From Ideonella oryzae (lineage in GTDB: Bacteria > Pseudomonadota > Gammaproteobacteria > Burkholderiales > Burkholderiaceae_C): a DNA stretch of 64,000 bases. The position numbers and the translations under genes are program-made. The notes beneath the pieces were generated by a model, which ran no database searches, was not told where the DNA came from, and worked only from the letters and a program-made list of their open reading frames with translations. Within the stretch, counting starts at the first letter, position 1; each line of letters starts with the position of its first letter. The stretch covers positions 248,001 through 312,000 of the forward strand of contig NZ_JAMXMC010000001.1 in NCBI RefSeq assembly GCF_024055665.1, in the 5' to 3' direction. This document shows positions 43,590 through 50,435 of the stretch, one piece after another.

Positions 43590-44723
43590 TCACTGGGCCG
43601 GGGACGAACGCCGGGACACCCAGCGCGCCACCGCCGGGCCCACCGCCAGCACGGCCAGCAGACGCCCGGTCTGCATGGCCATCACGAAGGGCGCGTCAAC
43701 ATGGCTGGAGGCGGCGATCAGGGCCACCGAGTCCGCCCCGCCCGGGCTCATGGCCAGGTAGGCCGTGAGCGGGTCGATGCCCATCCAGAGCACCAGCAGG
43801 CCGGCCATGCCGCTGCACAGCAGGAGCAGCAGCGCCAGCACCGCGAACAGCCGGGGCAGCACACGCACGGCGTGGCGCACCACGGCGCGGTCGAAGCGCA
43901 GGCCGATGCTCCAGCCCAGGCACAGGGCCGCGGCGGCCAGCAGCCAGGGCGGCAGCACGACGGCCTGGCCCGCCACATCCTGCATCAGCACGCCACCGGC
44001 CAGCCCCAGCACCAGGGCGCCGCCCGGCGGGCGCCAGCGCCAGGCGCCCCCCGCCGCAAGGGTGGCCCCCAGCAGCGTGAGGGCCAAGCCCCATCCGTCC
44101 ACGGGCGCCAGCCAGTCCGCCAGCAGACCGGCCGGGGGGTTGCCAGCCCCACCCACCACGCCGGACACCGCCATCATCAGCGTGGCCACCATCACCACCC
44201 GCAGGTACTGCATCAGGGCCACCAGGCGAACGTCGGCGCCGAACTCGCCGGCCAGCAAGGTCATGGCCGAGGCCGCGCCGGGGAAAGACCCCCAGATGGC
44301 CGTGGAACCCGGCAGCAACTTCCAGCGCGCAAGCTGCCAGCCCAGCCCCACACTGAGCACGATCACCGAGGTGACACCCAGCAGGAACACCTCCCAGTGG
44401 CGCATCAGCTCGGCGAACACCGGCAGCGGGCAGGCCCGCGCGATCATGAAACCCAGCAGGGCCTGGGACAGCATGAAGGCCGACATCGGCACCCTCACCC
44501 GCTGGCCCGCCAACCCCAGGGCCACGCCGGCCACGATGGACCCCAGCAGCGTGGGCGCCGGCAGGTGCAGCAGCGCCATCGGCAGCGACAGGGCCAGCGT
44601 CAGCAGCACCAGGCCCAACCAGCGGCGGGTCGCCTGGAAGGGCATGGGCGCTGGCGACGGGGGCAGCACAAGGGCATCGGGCGCAGGGGTGGACACGGGC
44701 GGCAGTCTATCCAGGCGCCGCAT
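43590..44723 (-). CDS. AbrB-family membrane transporter
   Basis: A 377-residue integral membrane protein, about ten helices, with the duplicated AbrB-type domain. The two repeats show LGSIVAGVALGLAGQRVRVP with FMLSQALLGFMIAR, and later GLRFDRAVVRHAVRVLPRLF with MSPGGADSVALIAASSHVDA. The second block (SPGGADSVALIA) is characteristic. It has been called an ammonia monooxygenase-like transporter in databases without evidence of function. The ATG at 44723 is used for a GAGG site nine bases upstream; a start at 44645 would drop the proline-rich N-terminus. Confidence 0.78.
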   Translation of the reverse strand: MRRLDRLPPVSTPAPDALVLPPSPAPMPFQATRRWLGLVLLTLALSLPMALLHLPAPTLLGSIVAGVALGLAGQRVRVPMSAFMLSQALLGFMIARACPLPVFAELMRHWEVFLLGVTSVIVLSVGLGWQLARWKLLPGSTAIWGSFPGAASAMTLLAGEFGADVRLVALMQYLRVVMVATLMMAVSGVVGGAGNPPAGLLADWLAPVDGWGLALTLLGATLAAGGAWRWRPPGGALVLGLAGGVLMQDVAGQAVVLPPWLLAAAALCLGWSIGLRFDRAVVRHAVRVLPRLFAVLALLLLLCSGMAGLLVLWMGIDPLTAYLAMSPGGADSVALIAASSHVDAPFVMAMQTGRLLAVLAVGPAVARWVSRRSSPAQ

Positions 44724-44734
44724 CCCGCCCCGCC

Positions 44735-46105
44735 TCAGCGTCGCAGCACCTGCTGCCCGGCCTGGGCCGGCAGGTGCCAGCTGTCCACCAGGGCCAACAG
44801 CGCCAGGGCCGCAAGCAGCCAGAACGCGCCTTGGAAGTCCGCCACGCTGGGCTGCCCCGCGGACGTGCCATGCCACAGCCCGGCCACACTCAAGGCCAGG
44901 GCCCCCACGGCAATGCCCATGCTGGCATTCATCTGCTGCAGCACAGAAAACAGGGTGGTGGCGTCGCGCATCTGGGCCTCGGGCACGTCGGCAAAGCCCA
45001 GCGTGTTCAGCGCTGTGAACTGCATGGAGCGGTTCATGCCGCTGACGAAGAGCAGCACCGCCATCCAGCCCCGCGGGGTCTCGGCCTGCAACGTGGCGCA
45101 GGCGGCAAAGCCCAGGGCCAGCAACAGGCCATTGCCCACCAGCATCCGCCGAAAACCGAAGCGCCGCATGAGGGCGGTGGTGGCCGGCTTCATCGCCAGG
45201 TTGCCGGCGAACAACCACAGCAGCATGGCCCCGGCGTCCACGGCCGACCAGCCGAAGCCGATCTGGAACATCAGCGGCAGCAGGAAGGGCGCAGCCCCGA
45301 TCGCAGTGCGGGAGAGCGAGCCCCCCAGCGCGGTGACCCGGAAGGTGGTGATGGCCAGGGGCGCGAGGCCGAACAGGGGGTGGGCGGCCCGGCGCAGGTG
45401 CCGCACGCTCCAGGCCAGCAGGCCGGCGCCCGCGGCCAGGGTCAGCGCCCAGGCGGCTGCGGGACAGTCCGGCCTGCTGGCCAGTTCGATGCCGCCCATG
45501 AACAGCGCAAAGCCCAGGCCACTGAGCACAAAGCCCACCGCGTCGAAGCGGGCCACCGCGGGCCGGGAAGGCGGACCCCAGCGCAGCAAGGCCACCCAGG
45601 CCATGAGCCCCAGCGGCAGGTTGAGCAGGAAGATCCACCGCCAGCCCCAGTGGGTGCTGATCCAGCCGCCCACCGGAGGGCCCAGGATGAAGGCCACCAG
45701 GCCGGGCCAGGTCAGGATGGCGATGGCCCGCACCAACTGGCTCTTGGGCAGGCCGCGCAGCACCAGCAGTCGGCCCACCGGCACCATCATCGCCCCGCCG
45801 ATGCCCTGCAGCGTGCGCGCCAGCGTGAAGCTCCACAGGCCCTGGGCCGCGGCACAGGCCGCCGACGCCAGGGTGAACAGCACGATGGCCCAGGCAAACA
45901 CCCGGCGCGCGCCGAAGCGGTCGGCCGCCCAGCCGCTGATGGGAATGAAGACCGTCAGTGCCACCAGGTAGGCGGACACGCCCACGGACAGATGGGCCGC
46001 GGCCTCGCCGAAGTCCGCCGCCATCGTGGGCAGCGCCGTGGTGATCACGGTGGCGTCCAGGTTCTCCATGAAGTAGGCCCCCGCCACGAGCAGGGCCACG
46101 GCCAT
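44735..46105 (-). CDS. MFS drug-efflux-type transporter (EmrB/DHA2-like)
   Basis: A 456-residue permease with about 13-14 hydrophobic segments. Motif D1-like FMENLDATVITTALPTMAAD opens the protein, then SGWAADRFGARRVF (motif A), LARTLQGIGGAMMVPVGRLL (motif C/D region) and FILGPPVGGWISTHWGWRWI. It should export drugs or toxic organics by proton antiport. ATG 46105 is chosen although no good ribosome site is seen; the frame is open for longer and an alternative start near TTG 46147 overlaps the SDR. A hairpin lies between the SDR stop and this start. Confidence 0.85.
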   Translation of the reverse strand: MAVALLVAGAYFMENLDATVITTALPTMAADFGEAAAHLSVGVSAYLVALTVFIPISGWAADRFGARRVFAWAIVLFTLASAACAAAQGLWSFTLARTLQGIGGAMMVPVGRLLVLRGLPKSQLVRAIAILTWPGLVAFILGPPVGGWISTHWGWRWIFLLNLPLGLMAWVALLRWGPPSRPAVARFDAVGFVLSGLGFALFMGGIELASRPDCPAAAWALTLAAGAGLLAWSVRHLRRAAHPLFGLAPLAITTFRVTALGGSLSRTAIGAAPFLLPLMFQIGFGWSAVDAGAMLLWLFAGNLAMKPATTALMRRFGFRRMLVGNGLLLALGFAACATLQAETPRGWMAVLLFVSGMNRSMQFTALNTLGFADVPEAQMRDATTLFSVLQQMNASMGIAVGALALSVAGLWHGTSAGQPSVADFQGAFWLLAALALLALVDSWHLPAQAGQQVLRR

Positions 46106-46113
46106 GAAGTGGT

Positions 46114-46137
46114 CCGGGCGCCCGAGAGGGCGCCCGG
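46114..46137 (-). terminator. perfect 10-bp hairpin between SDR and MFS genes
   Basis: CCGGGCGCCC (46114-46123) and GGGCGCCCGG (46128-46137) enclose GAGA, a very stable stem in the 34 bases between the SDR stop and the MFS start. With no U-tract it may be a partial terminator, mRNA stabiliser, or translation attenuator. Confidence 0.4.
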
Positions 46138-46139
46138 CT

Positions 46140-46934
46140 TCAGACAATGTCGTCCACCACGCCGCCATCCACCCGCAGCGCCGCGCCGGTGGTGGCCGAG
46201 GCCTGCGGCGAACAGACGTAGACCACCATCGACGCCACCTCGTCCACCGTGGCCGCGCGCTGGATGATCGAGCTGGGGCGCTGCGTGCGCACAAAGCCGT
46301 TGAAGACCTCTTCCAGCGACTGGCCGGTGCGGGCCACCTCGTCCTTGAGCATCTCGGCCACGCCGTCGGACAGCGTGGGGCCCGGCAGCACGGCATTGAC
46401 CGTCACCCCGCTGCCGGCCACCCGCTTGGCCAGGCCGCGCGAGAGGGCCAGCTGCGCCGTCTTGCTGACGCCGTAATGGATCATGTCGGCCGGGATGTTG
46501 CGGGCCGACTCCGAGGCGATGAACACCACGCGGCCCCAGCCCTTCTGCACCATGGCCGGCAGCAGCGCCCGCGACAGGCGCACGCCGGACATGACGTTGG
46601 TCTGCCAGTAGCGCTCCCAGATGGCGTCGTCGGTCTCGAAGAAGTCCTGCGGGCCGTAGATGCCGGCGTTGTTGACCAGGATGTCCACCGCCGGCACGGC
46701 CGCCAGCAGGGCGTCGGCACCGGCGGCGTCGCTGAGGTCGGCCACCGCGCCGCGCAGGCGGGCCCCGGGCAGGGCGGCCCGCAGCGACTGCAGGGCCCGG
46801 TCCACCGTGGCGGCGCTGCGGCCGTGCAGCACCACCTCGGCGCCGCTGTCGGCCAGACCGCGGGCGATGGCATGGCCGATACCGGCCGTGGAAGCGGTGA
46901 CGAGGGCCACGCGGCCCGTGAGATCGATGTTCAT
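46140..46934 (-). CDS. short-chain dehydrogenase/reductase
   Basis: A 264-residue classical SDR: VALVTASTAGIGHAIARGLA (cofactor motif with TASTAGIG), NNAGIYGPQDFFETDD, SESARNIPADMIHYGVSKTA (Ser/Tyr/Lys), VLPGPTLSDGV and LRVDGGVVDD. AGGAG lies eight bases before the ATG at 46934. It is the middle gene of a three-gene set (SnoaL-like, SDR, MFS), all on the minus strand and divergent from a LysR gene that probably controls them. Confidence 0.9.
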   Translation of the reverse strand: MNIDLTGRVALVTASTAGIGHAIARGLADSGAEVVLHGRSAATVDRALQSLRAALPGARLRGAVADLSDAAGADALLAAVPAVDILVNNAGIYGPQDFFETDDAIWERYWQTNVMSGVRLSRALLPAMVQKGWGRVVFIASESARNIPADMIHYGVSKTAQLALSRGLAKRVAGSGVTVNAVLPGPTLSDGVAEMLKDEVARTGQSLEEVFNGFVRTQRPSSIIQRAATVDEVASMVVYVCSPQASATTGAALRVDGGVVDDIV

Positions 46935-46982
46935 GGGAATGCTCCTGAAGGTGAGAGTGTGACGTGAGGCGGACCGACCCGC

Positions 46983-47555
46983 TCAGAGGGCCACCAGGCC
47001 CATCTGCTGCAGCAGGGTCAGGTTGTCCTCGAGGTGCCAGTTCTCGGCGATGCGGCCATCCTGCACGCGGTAGATGTCGGTGGCGATGAAGTCGATGGCC
47101 TGCCCCTGGCCGGCGCGGCCGTGGAACTGCCCGCTGAAGTGGCCGGTGAAACGCAGATGGGACACCACCCGGTCACCGGAGACGATCATCTGCGCGATCT
47201 CGCAGCGCAGGTCGGGCACGGCCTGGCGAAAGCCCGCCGAGGCCGCCAGCGGCCCAGCCAGCCCCTGGGCGCGGCCGGGCGGCAGGGTGCGGTCCATGAA
47301 GTCCGGCGCCAGGGCGGCCCGGGCCAGCGCCTCCTCGCCGGTCGACCAGAAGCTGCCGTAGCGGCGCGCAGCCAGGATCTCGCGCTCGGCCTGGTTCCGG
47401 TCCAGGTGGGCATCCACCACCAGGGTGCGGGGCTGGATCAGCGCCTCCTCGGCGTGGGCGGGGCCGGCCAGGGCCAGCAGAGCGGCTGCGGCGGCCAGGG
47501 CGGCCGCGGTGGTCAGAAGGGTCAGCCCGGCGGGCCGTGAAGAAAGGCGGTGCAT
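46983..47555 (-). CDS. secreted SnoaL/NTF2-like protein
   Basis: A 190-residue protein with a signal peptide (LLTTAAALAAAAALLALAGPAHA) followed by a SnoaL-like fold: VDAHLDRNQAEREILAARRY, FWSTGEEALARAALAPDFMD, IVSGDRVVSHLRFTGHFSGQ and the family tail IAENWHLEDNLTLLQQMGLV. SnoaL-like proteins act as cyclases, hydrolases or binding proteins; the exported form here suggests periplasmic work. The gene is divergent from the LysR gene across the repeat at 47635-47656. Confidence 0.82.
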   Translation of the reverse strand: MHRLSSRPAGLTLLTTAAALAAAAALLALAGPAHAEEALIQPRTLVVDAHLDRNQAEREILAARRYGSFWSTGEEALARAALAPDFMDRTLPPGRAQGLAGPLAASAGFRQAVPDLRCEIAQMIVSGDRVVSHLRFTGHFSGQFHGRAGQGQAIDFIATDIYRVQDGRIAENWHLEDNLTLLQQMGLVAL

Positions 47556-47634
47556 GTCGATGCGCTCCCTCGGAGTGGGTGACAGGAAGAGCCGGGATCC
47601 GGCATGGGGAGCAACTTTGATTTAACGTACTCAC

Positions 47635-47656
47635 GAGATAAAGAACGCCATATCTC
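47635..47656. promoter_or_regulatory. LysR-type inverted repeat GAGATA-N10-TATCTC
   Basis: A perfect 6-bp inverted repeat spaced by ten bases (47635-47640 and 47651-47656) in the AT-rich spacer between the divergent SnoaL-like and LysR genes. It is a good candidate operator for the LysR protein. Confidence 0.55.
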
Positions 47657-47681
47657 AAATACTTTCTTCACAGGCAAGAAG

Positions 47682-48611
47682 ATGATCCGCATCGACGATC
47701 TGCAGGTCTTCGTCCAGACCGCCGAGGCCGGGAGCTTCTCGGCCGCAGCCCGGCAGCTGGACCTCACCCCGGCCCTGGCCAGCAGCGCGGTGCAGCGGCT
47801 CGAGCGCGAGCTGGGCCTGCGCCTGCTGGTGCGCTCCACCCGCAGCATGCGGCTGTCGGAGGAAGGCGCGCGCTACCTGCCCCATGCCCGCGCGGTGCTG
47901 GCCGCGCTGGCAGCCGGCCAGGAGGCGCTGGACCAGGGCCGCGCCGAGATCGCCGGGCCGCTGCGCCTGTCGGTGCCCTCGGACCTGGGGCGGCAGGTGC
48001 TGCTGCCCTGGCTGGACGCCTTCCAGGCCGAGCACCCCCGGCTACAACTGCAGCTGCGGGTCAGCGACCGCTTCACCGACCTCTTCCGCGCCGCGGTGGA
48101 CGCCGGCATCCGCTACGGCCAGCTGGCCGATTCGGGCCTGGTCTCGCTGCCGCTGGCCGCGGACAACCGCCGCATCGCCTGCGCGGCCCCGTCCTACCTG
48201 GAGCGCCACGGCCGCCCGGCCACGCCGGCGGAGCTGCGGCAGCACAACTGCCTGCGCTATGTGATGGGCGAGCACACCCACGAGCGCTGGAGCTTCCACC
48301 TGCCCTCGGCCCAGGGCGGCCTGCAGACCGTGCCGGTGCACGGCGATCGGGTCAGCGACGACGGCGAGGTGGTGCGGCGCTGGGCGCTGTCGGGCCAGGG
48401 CATCGCCTACAAGTCGGCGCTGGATGTGGCCGAGGATCTGCGCACCGGACGCCTCGTGAACTTCTTTCCCCTGGACTGGGGCGAGCCCGCCCCGCTGCAG
48501 ATGGTCTGCCCGGACCGGGCCAGCCTGGGCCCGGCCATCCAGCGCCTGCGCGACTTCCTGGTGGCGCGCTGCCAGACCGTGCTGAGCAGCCTGCCTGGCC
48601 CGGCCGACTGA
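47682..48611 (+). CDS. LysR-family regulator
   Basis: A 309-residue LTTR: LQVFVQTAEAGSFSAAARQL, DLTPALASSAVQRLERELGL, LLVRSTRSMRLSEEGARYL, then a CrgA-like ligand domain (FRAAVDAGIRYGQLADSGLV). ATG 47682 (MIRIDDL) gives the normal N-terminus; the upstream GTG/ATG region reads through the operator and is non-coding. It should control the divergent SnoaL-SDR-MFS set. Confidence 0.9.
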   Translation: MIRIDDLQVFVQTAEAGSFSAAARQLDLTPALASSAVQRLERELGLRLLVRSTRSMRLSEEGARYLPHARAVLAALAAGQEALDQGRAEIAGPLRLSVPSDLGRQVLLPWLDAFQAEHPRLQLQLRVSDRFTDLFRAAVDAGIRYGQLADSGLVSLPLAADNRRIACAAPSYLERHGRPATPAELRQHNCLRYVMGEHTHERWSFHLPSAQGGLQTVPVHGDRVSDDGEVVRRWALSGQGIAYKSALDVAEDLRTGRLVNFFPLDWGEPAPLQMVCPDRASLGPAIQRLRDFLVARCQTVLSSLPGPAD

Positions 48612-48638
48612 GGGCCGACCTCGCCGGACCGGTGCGGT

Positions 48639-49784
48639 TCAGATGCCGGCCAGGTCCGCGGGCACGGCCTCGGTGCCCGTCACGCTGGCGGCCACCACCC
48701 GGTTGCGCCCCTGGCGTTTGCCTTCGTACAGGGCCGCGTCGGCACGGCGGATCACATCTGCAAACGAGCCGGCGCGCAGGGACTGCGCCACGCCGATGGT
48801 GACGGTCAGACGGACCGGCTCCCCATGGGCGCCCAGGGCGTCGTCGGCGATGGCACTGCGCAGGCGCTCGGCCAGCTGCACGGCCTGGGCCTCGTCGGTG
48901 TCGGCCAGCAGCAGCAGAAACTCCTCGCCGCCCCAGCGGGCCACCACGTCCGAGGCGCGGGCGGTGCGCGAGATCAGATCGGCCACATGCCGCAAGGCCT
49001 GGTCGCCGATCTCATGGCCCCAGGTGTCGTTGACGCGTTTGAAGTGGTCCACATCCAGCAGCACCACACTGAAGGGCCCGCCCTGGGGTCGGTCCAGCAG
49101 ACGGGCCACCAGGGCCTCGCCGGTGGCCTGCACATGGCGGCGGTTGAACAGCTGCGTCATCGGATCATGCAGCGCCAGACGCACCATGGTGCTGTGCTGG
49201 CGGCTCACCAACGTGAAGAAGTGATAGACCAGCACCGCGGGCGCCAACCCCAGGGCCAGCAGGTTGATGTCCCGCAGACGCTGGAGGATCTCCGGGGTCG
49301 GCAGCTGCTGCGGTTCGGTGGCGGCCCGTTGTGCCCACCGTGCCGCGCTGGCCGCATCCAGCCACAGGGTCAACAGACAGGCCCCGGCCACCAGCAGCAC
49401 CTTGGCCCACGGCGGCAGTCGCCCCGAGGTGACCAGGACCGGGGTGTAGGCCAGCAGCAGCGCGTGAAACAGGGCCGCGGGCCCATAGGTCAGGGCCAGC
49501 GCACCGATTGACACGGTGCAGGTGCTGATCAGCAGCAACAGCGCGCCGATGAAGCCCGGGTAGGAAGCCTGCCGCCCGAACCACGGCTGCAAGGCCACGG
49601 CCAGCAAGGCGATCAGGCCATGGTGCCACCAGTGCGGATCACCGACCCGCCACAACGCCACGGCATAGACGCAGGCGACGCAGGCGATGACCACCGCCGA
49701 TCCGCGGATCGTGGTCCGGAAATTCTGGCGGATGAATTCGGAGGCCTCGTCGGGCACGAGGCAGCTCGGATCAGACAGGCTCAC
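48639..49784 (-). CDS. membrane diguanylate cyclase
   Basis: A protein of 381 residues with about six membrane segments (residues about 25-190) and a C-terminal GGDEF domain (about 205-370). The signature is RWGGEEF, with LLDVDHFKRVNDTWGHEIGD before it. The inhibitory site RASD stands at the right distance before it, so product inhibition is expected, in contrast to the cyclase at 26394. The start GTG at 49784 is nine bases after GGAG; a GTG seven codons upstream is the alternative. Confidence 0.88.
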   Translation of the reverse strand: MSLSDPSCLVPDEASEFIRQNFRTTIRGSAVVIACVACVYAVALWRVGDPHWWHHGLIALLAVALQPWFGRQASYPGFIGALLLLISTCTVSIGALALTYGPAALFHALLLAYTPVLVTSGRLPPWAKVLLVAGACLLTLWLDAASAARWAQRAATEPQQLPTPEILQRLRDINLLALGLAPAVLVYHFFTLVSRQHSTMVRLALHDPMTQLFNRRHVQATGEALVARLLDRPQGGPFSVVLLDVDHFKRVNDTWGHEIGDQALRHVADLISRTARASDVVARWGGEEFLLLLADTDEAQAVQLAERLRSAIADDALGAHGEPVRLTVTIGVAQSLRAGSFADVIRRADAALYEGKRQGRNRVVAASVTGTEAVPADLAGI

Positions 49785-49880
49785 ACGGCAGCACTCCAAC
49801 CCCACGACGTCCTCGCCTGCGCTTCTGCGAGCACCAGGTCACGCTCGCTGGCAGTGTAAAGGCGCGCCGGGCGGGCCGGT

Positions 49881-50108
49881 TCAATCCCCGGCTGGCGATG
49901 ATGGGGACGTGGTAGTTCCGTCCGGGGACGTCCGGTCAGCCTCGGTGGGGGGCACCCACTCGGCCCAGTCGGGACCGAACAGTTCCTCGGGATGCTGGGT
50001 GCGGTCGGAGCCGTTGCCGCAGGCCATGGCGTTCGCCGGGCAGTAGCGGTCACAGCCCCAGCAGGTCCGCTCGGGGTGGGCAGGGTGGAGCGGAAAACGC
50101 TTGGCCAT
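49881..50108 (-). CDS. DUF3079 small cysteine-rich protein
   Basis: A 75-residue protein: MAKRFPLHPAHPERTCWGCD, then RYCPANAMACGNGSDRTQHP and ELFGPDWAEWV. Three cysteines in C-x-x-C-x-x-x-C (TCWGCDRYC) and one more in MACGNG make a likely metal or Fe-S site. This is the DUF3079 signature, a family of unknown function frequent in beta- and gammaproteobacteria. It is divergent from nirB; a hairpin (50122-50139) lies in its leader. Confidence 0.8.
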   Translation of the reverse strand: MAKRFPLHPAHPERTCWGCDRYCPANAMACGNGSDRTQHPEELFGPDWAEWVPPTEADRTSPDGTTTSPSSPAGD

Positions 50109-50275
50109 GGCGGCAGTGTGCGCCCCGCGGGAGCGGGGCCGCTTGATGTTGGGCAAGCCGCCCAGGCCGCACCAGGCTGGGGCAAGGCGCCCAGGACCGG
50201 CCCGCTCCTGCACCGCGCCGGACCTGTTTCCCGCCTGCGCCCGATCCCGTCCCCGGTCCCAGGCCTGGCCAGGAT

Positions 50276-50291
50276 TGGCATCCAAGTTGCT
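50276..50291 (+). promoter_or_regulatory. sigma-54 promoter of nirB
   Basis: TGGCAT (50276-50281), five bases, TTGCT (50287-50291): the -24 GG and -12 GC pairs are at exact spacing. Transcription would start near 50302, leaving a leader of about 135 bases. Nitrogen control through NtrC is inferred from the promoter type and the genes. Confidence 0.75.
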
Positions 50292-50336
50292 TCAGTGCTG
50301 GTCGAGACCCCCGGGGTGCTGCTGCCCCGCCCTCAC

Positions 50337-50352
50337 CCGCTAACGACGGCGG
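50337..50352 (+). promoter_or_regulatory. candidate ANTAR hexaloop hairpin in nirB leader
   Basis: Stem CCGCT/GGCGG (50337-50341, 50348-50352) with the six-base loop AACGAC: A at loop position 1 and G at position 4, the ANTAR requirement. GCTAACGACGGC (50339-50350) matches 11 of 12 bases of the first hairpin in the nirC leader. TTTT follows the stem. A second hexaloop is not evident. Confidence 0.5.
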
Positions 50353-50435
50353 TTTTCTGTTGGCACCGGTTCGCGCCGTGTGCCCCTCCCGATGTGCGCA
50401 CGCTGGGCGTGTGCCGCTTCCCTTCGGAGCACAAC

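Larger units (their letters stand above)
50109..50435. other. divergent spacer between DUF3079 gene and nirB
   Basis: These 327 bases hold no gene. They contain a GCCCCG/CGGGGC hairpin (50122-50139), the sigma-54-like promoter (50276-50291), a candidate hexaloop hairpin (50337-50352), an 8-bp hairpin (50396-50414) and a GGAG ribosome site before nirB. Confidence 0.6.

Noticed and set aside
42987-45971. A 994-residue open frame on the plus strand
   Set aside because: Antisense to FadL, AbrB and MFS genes, Gln/Arg/His-rich without domain content.
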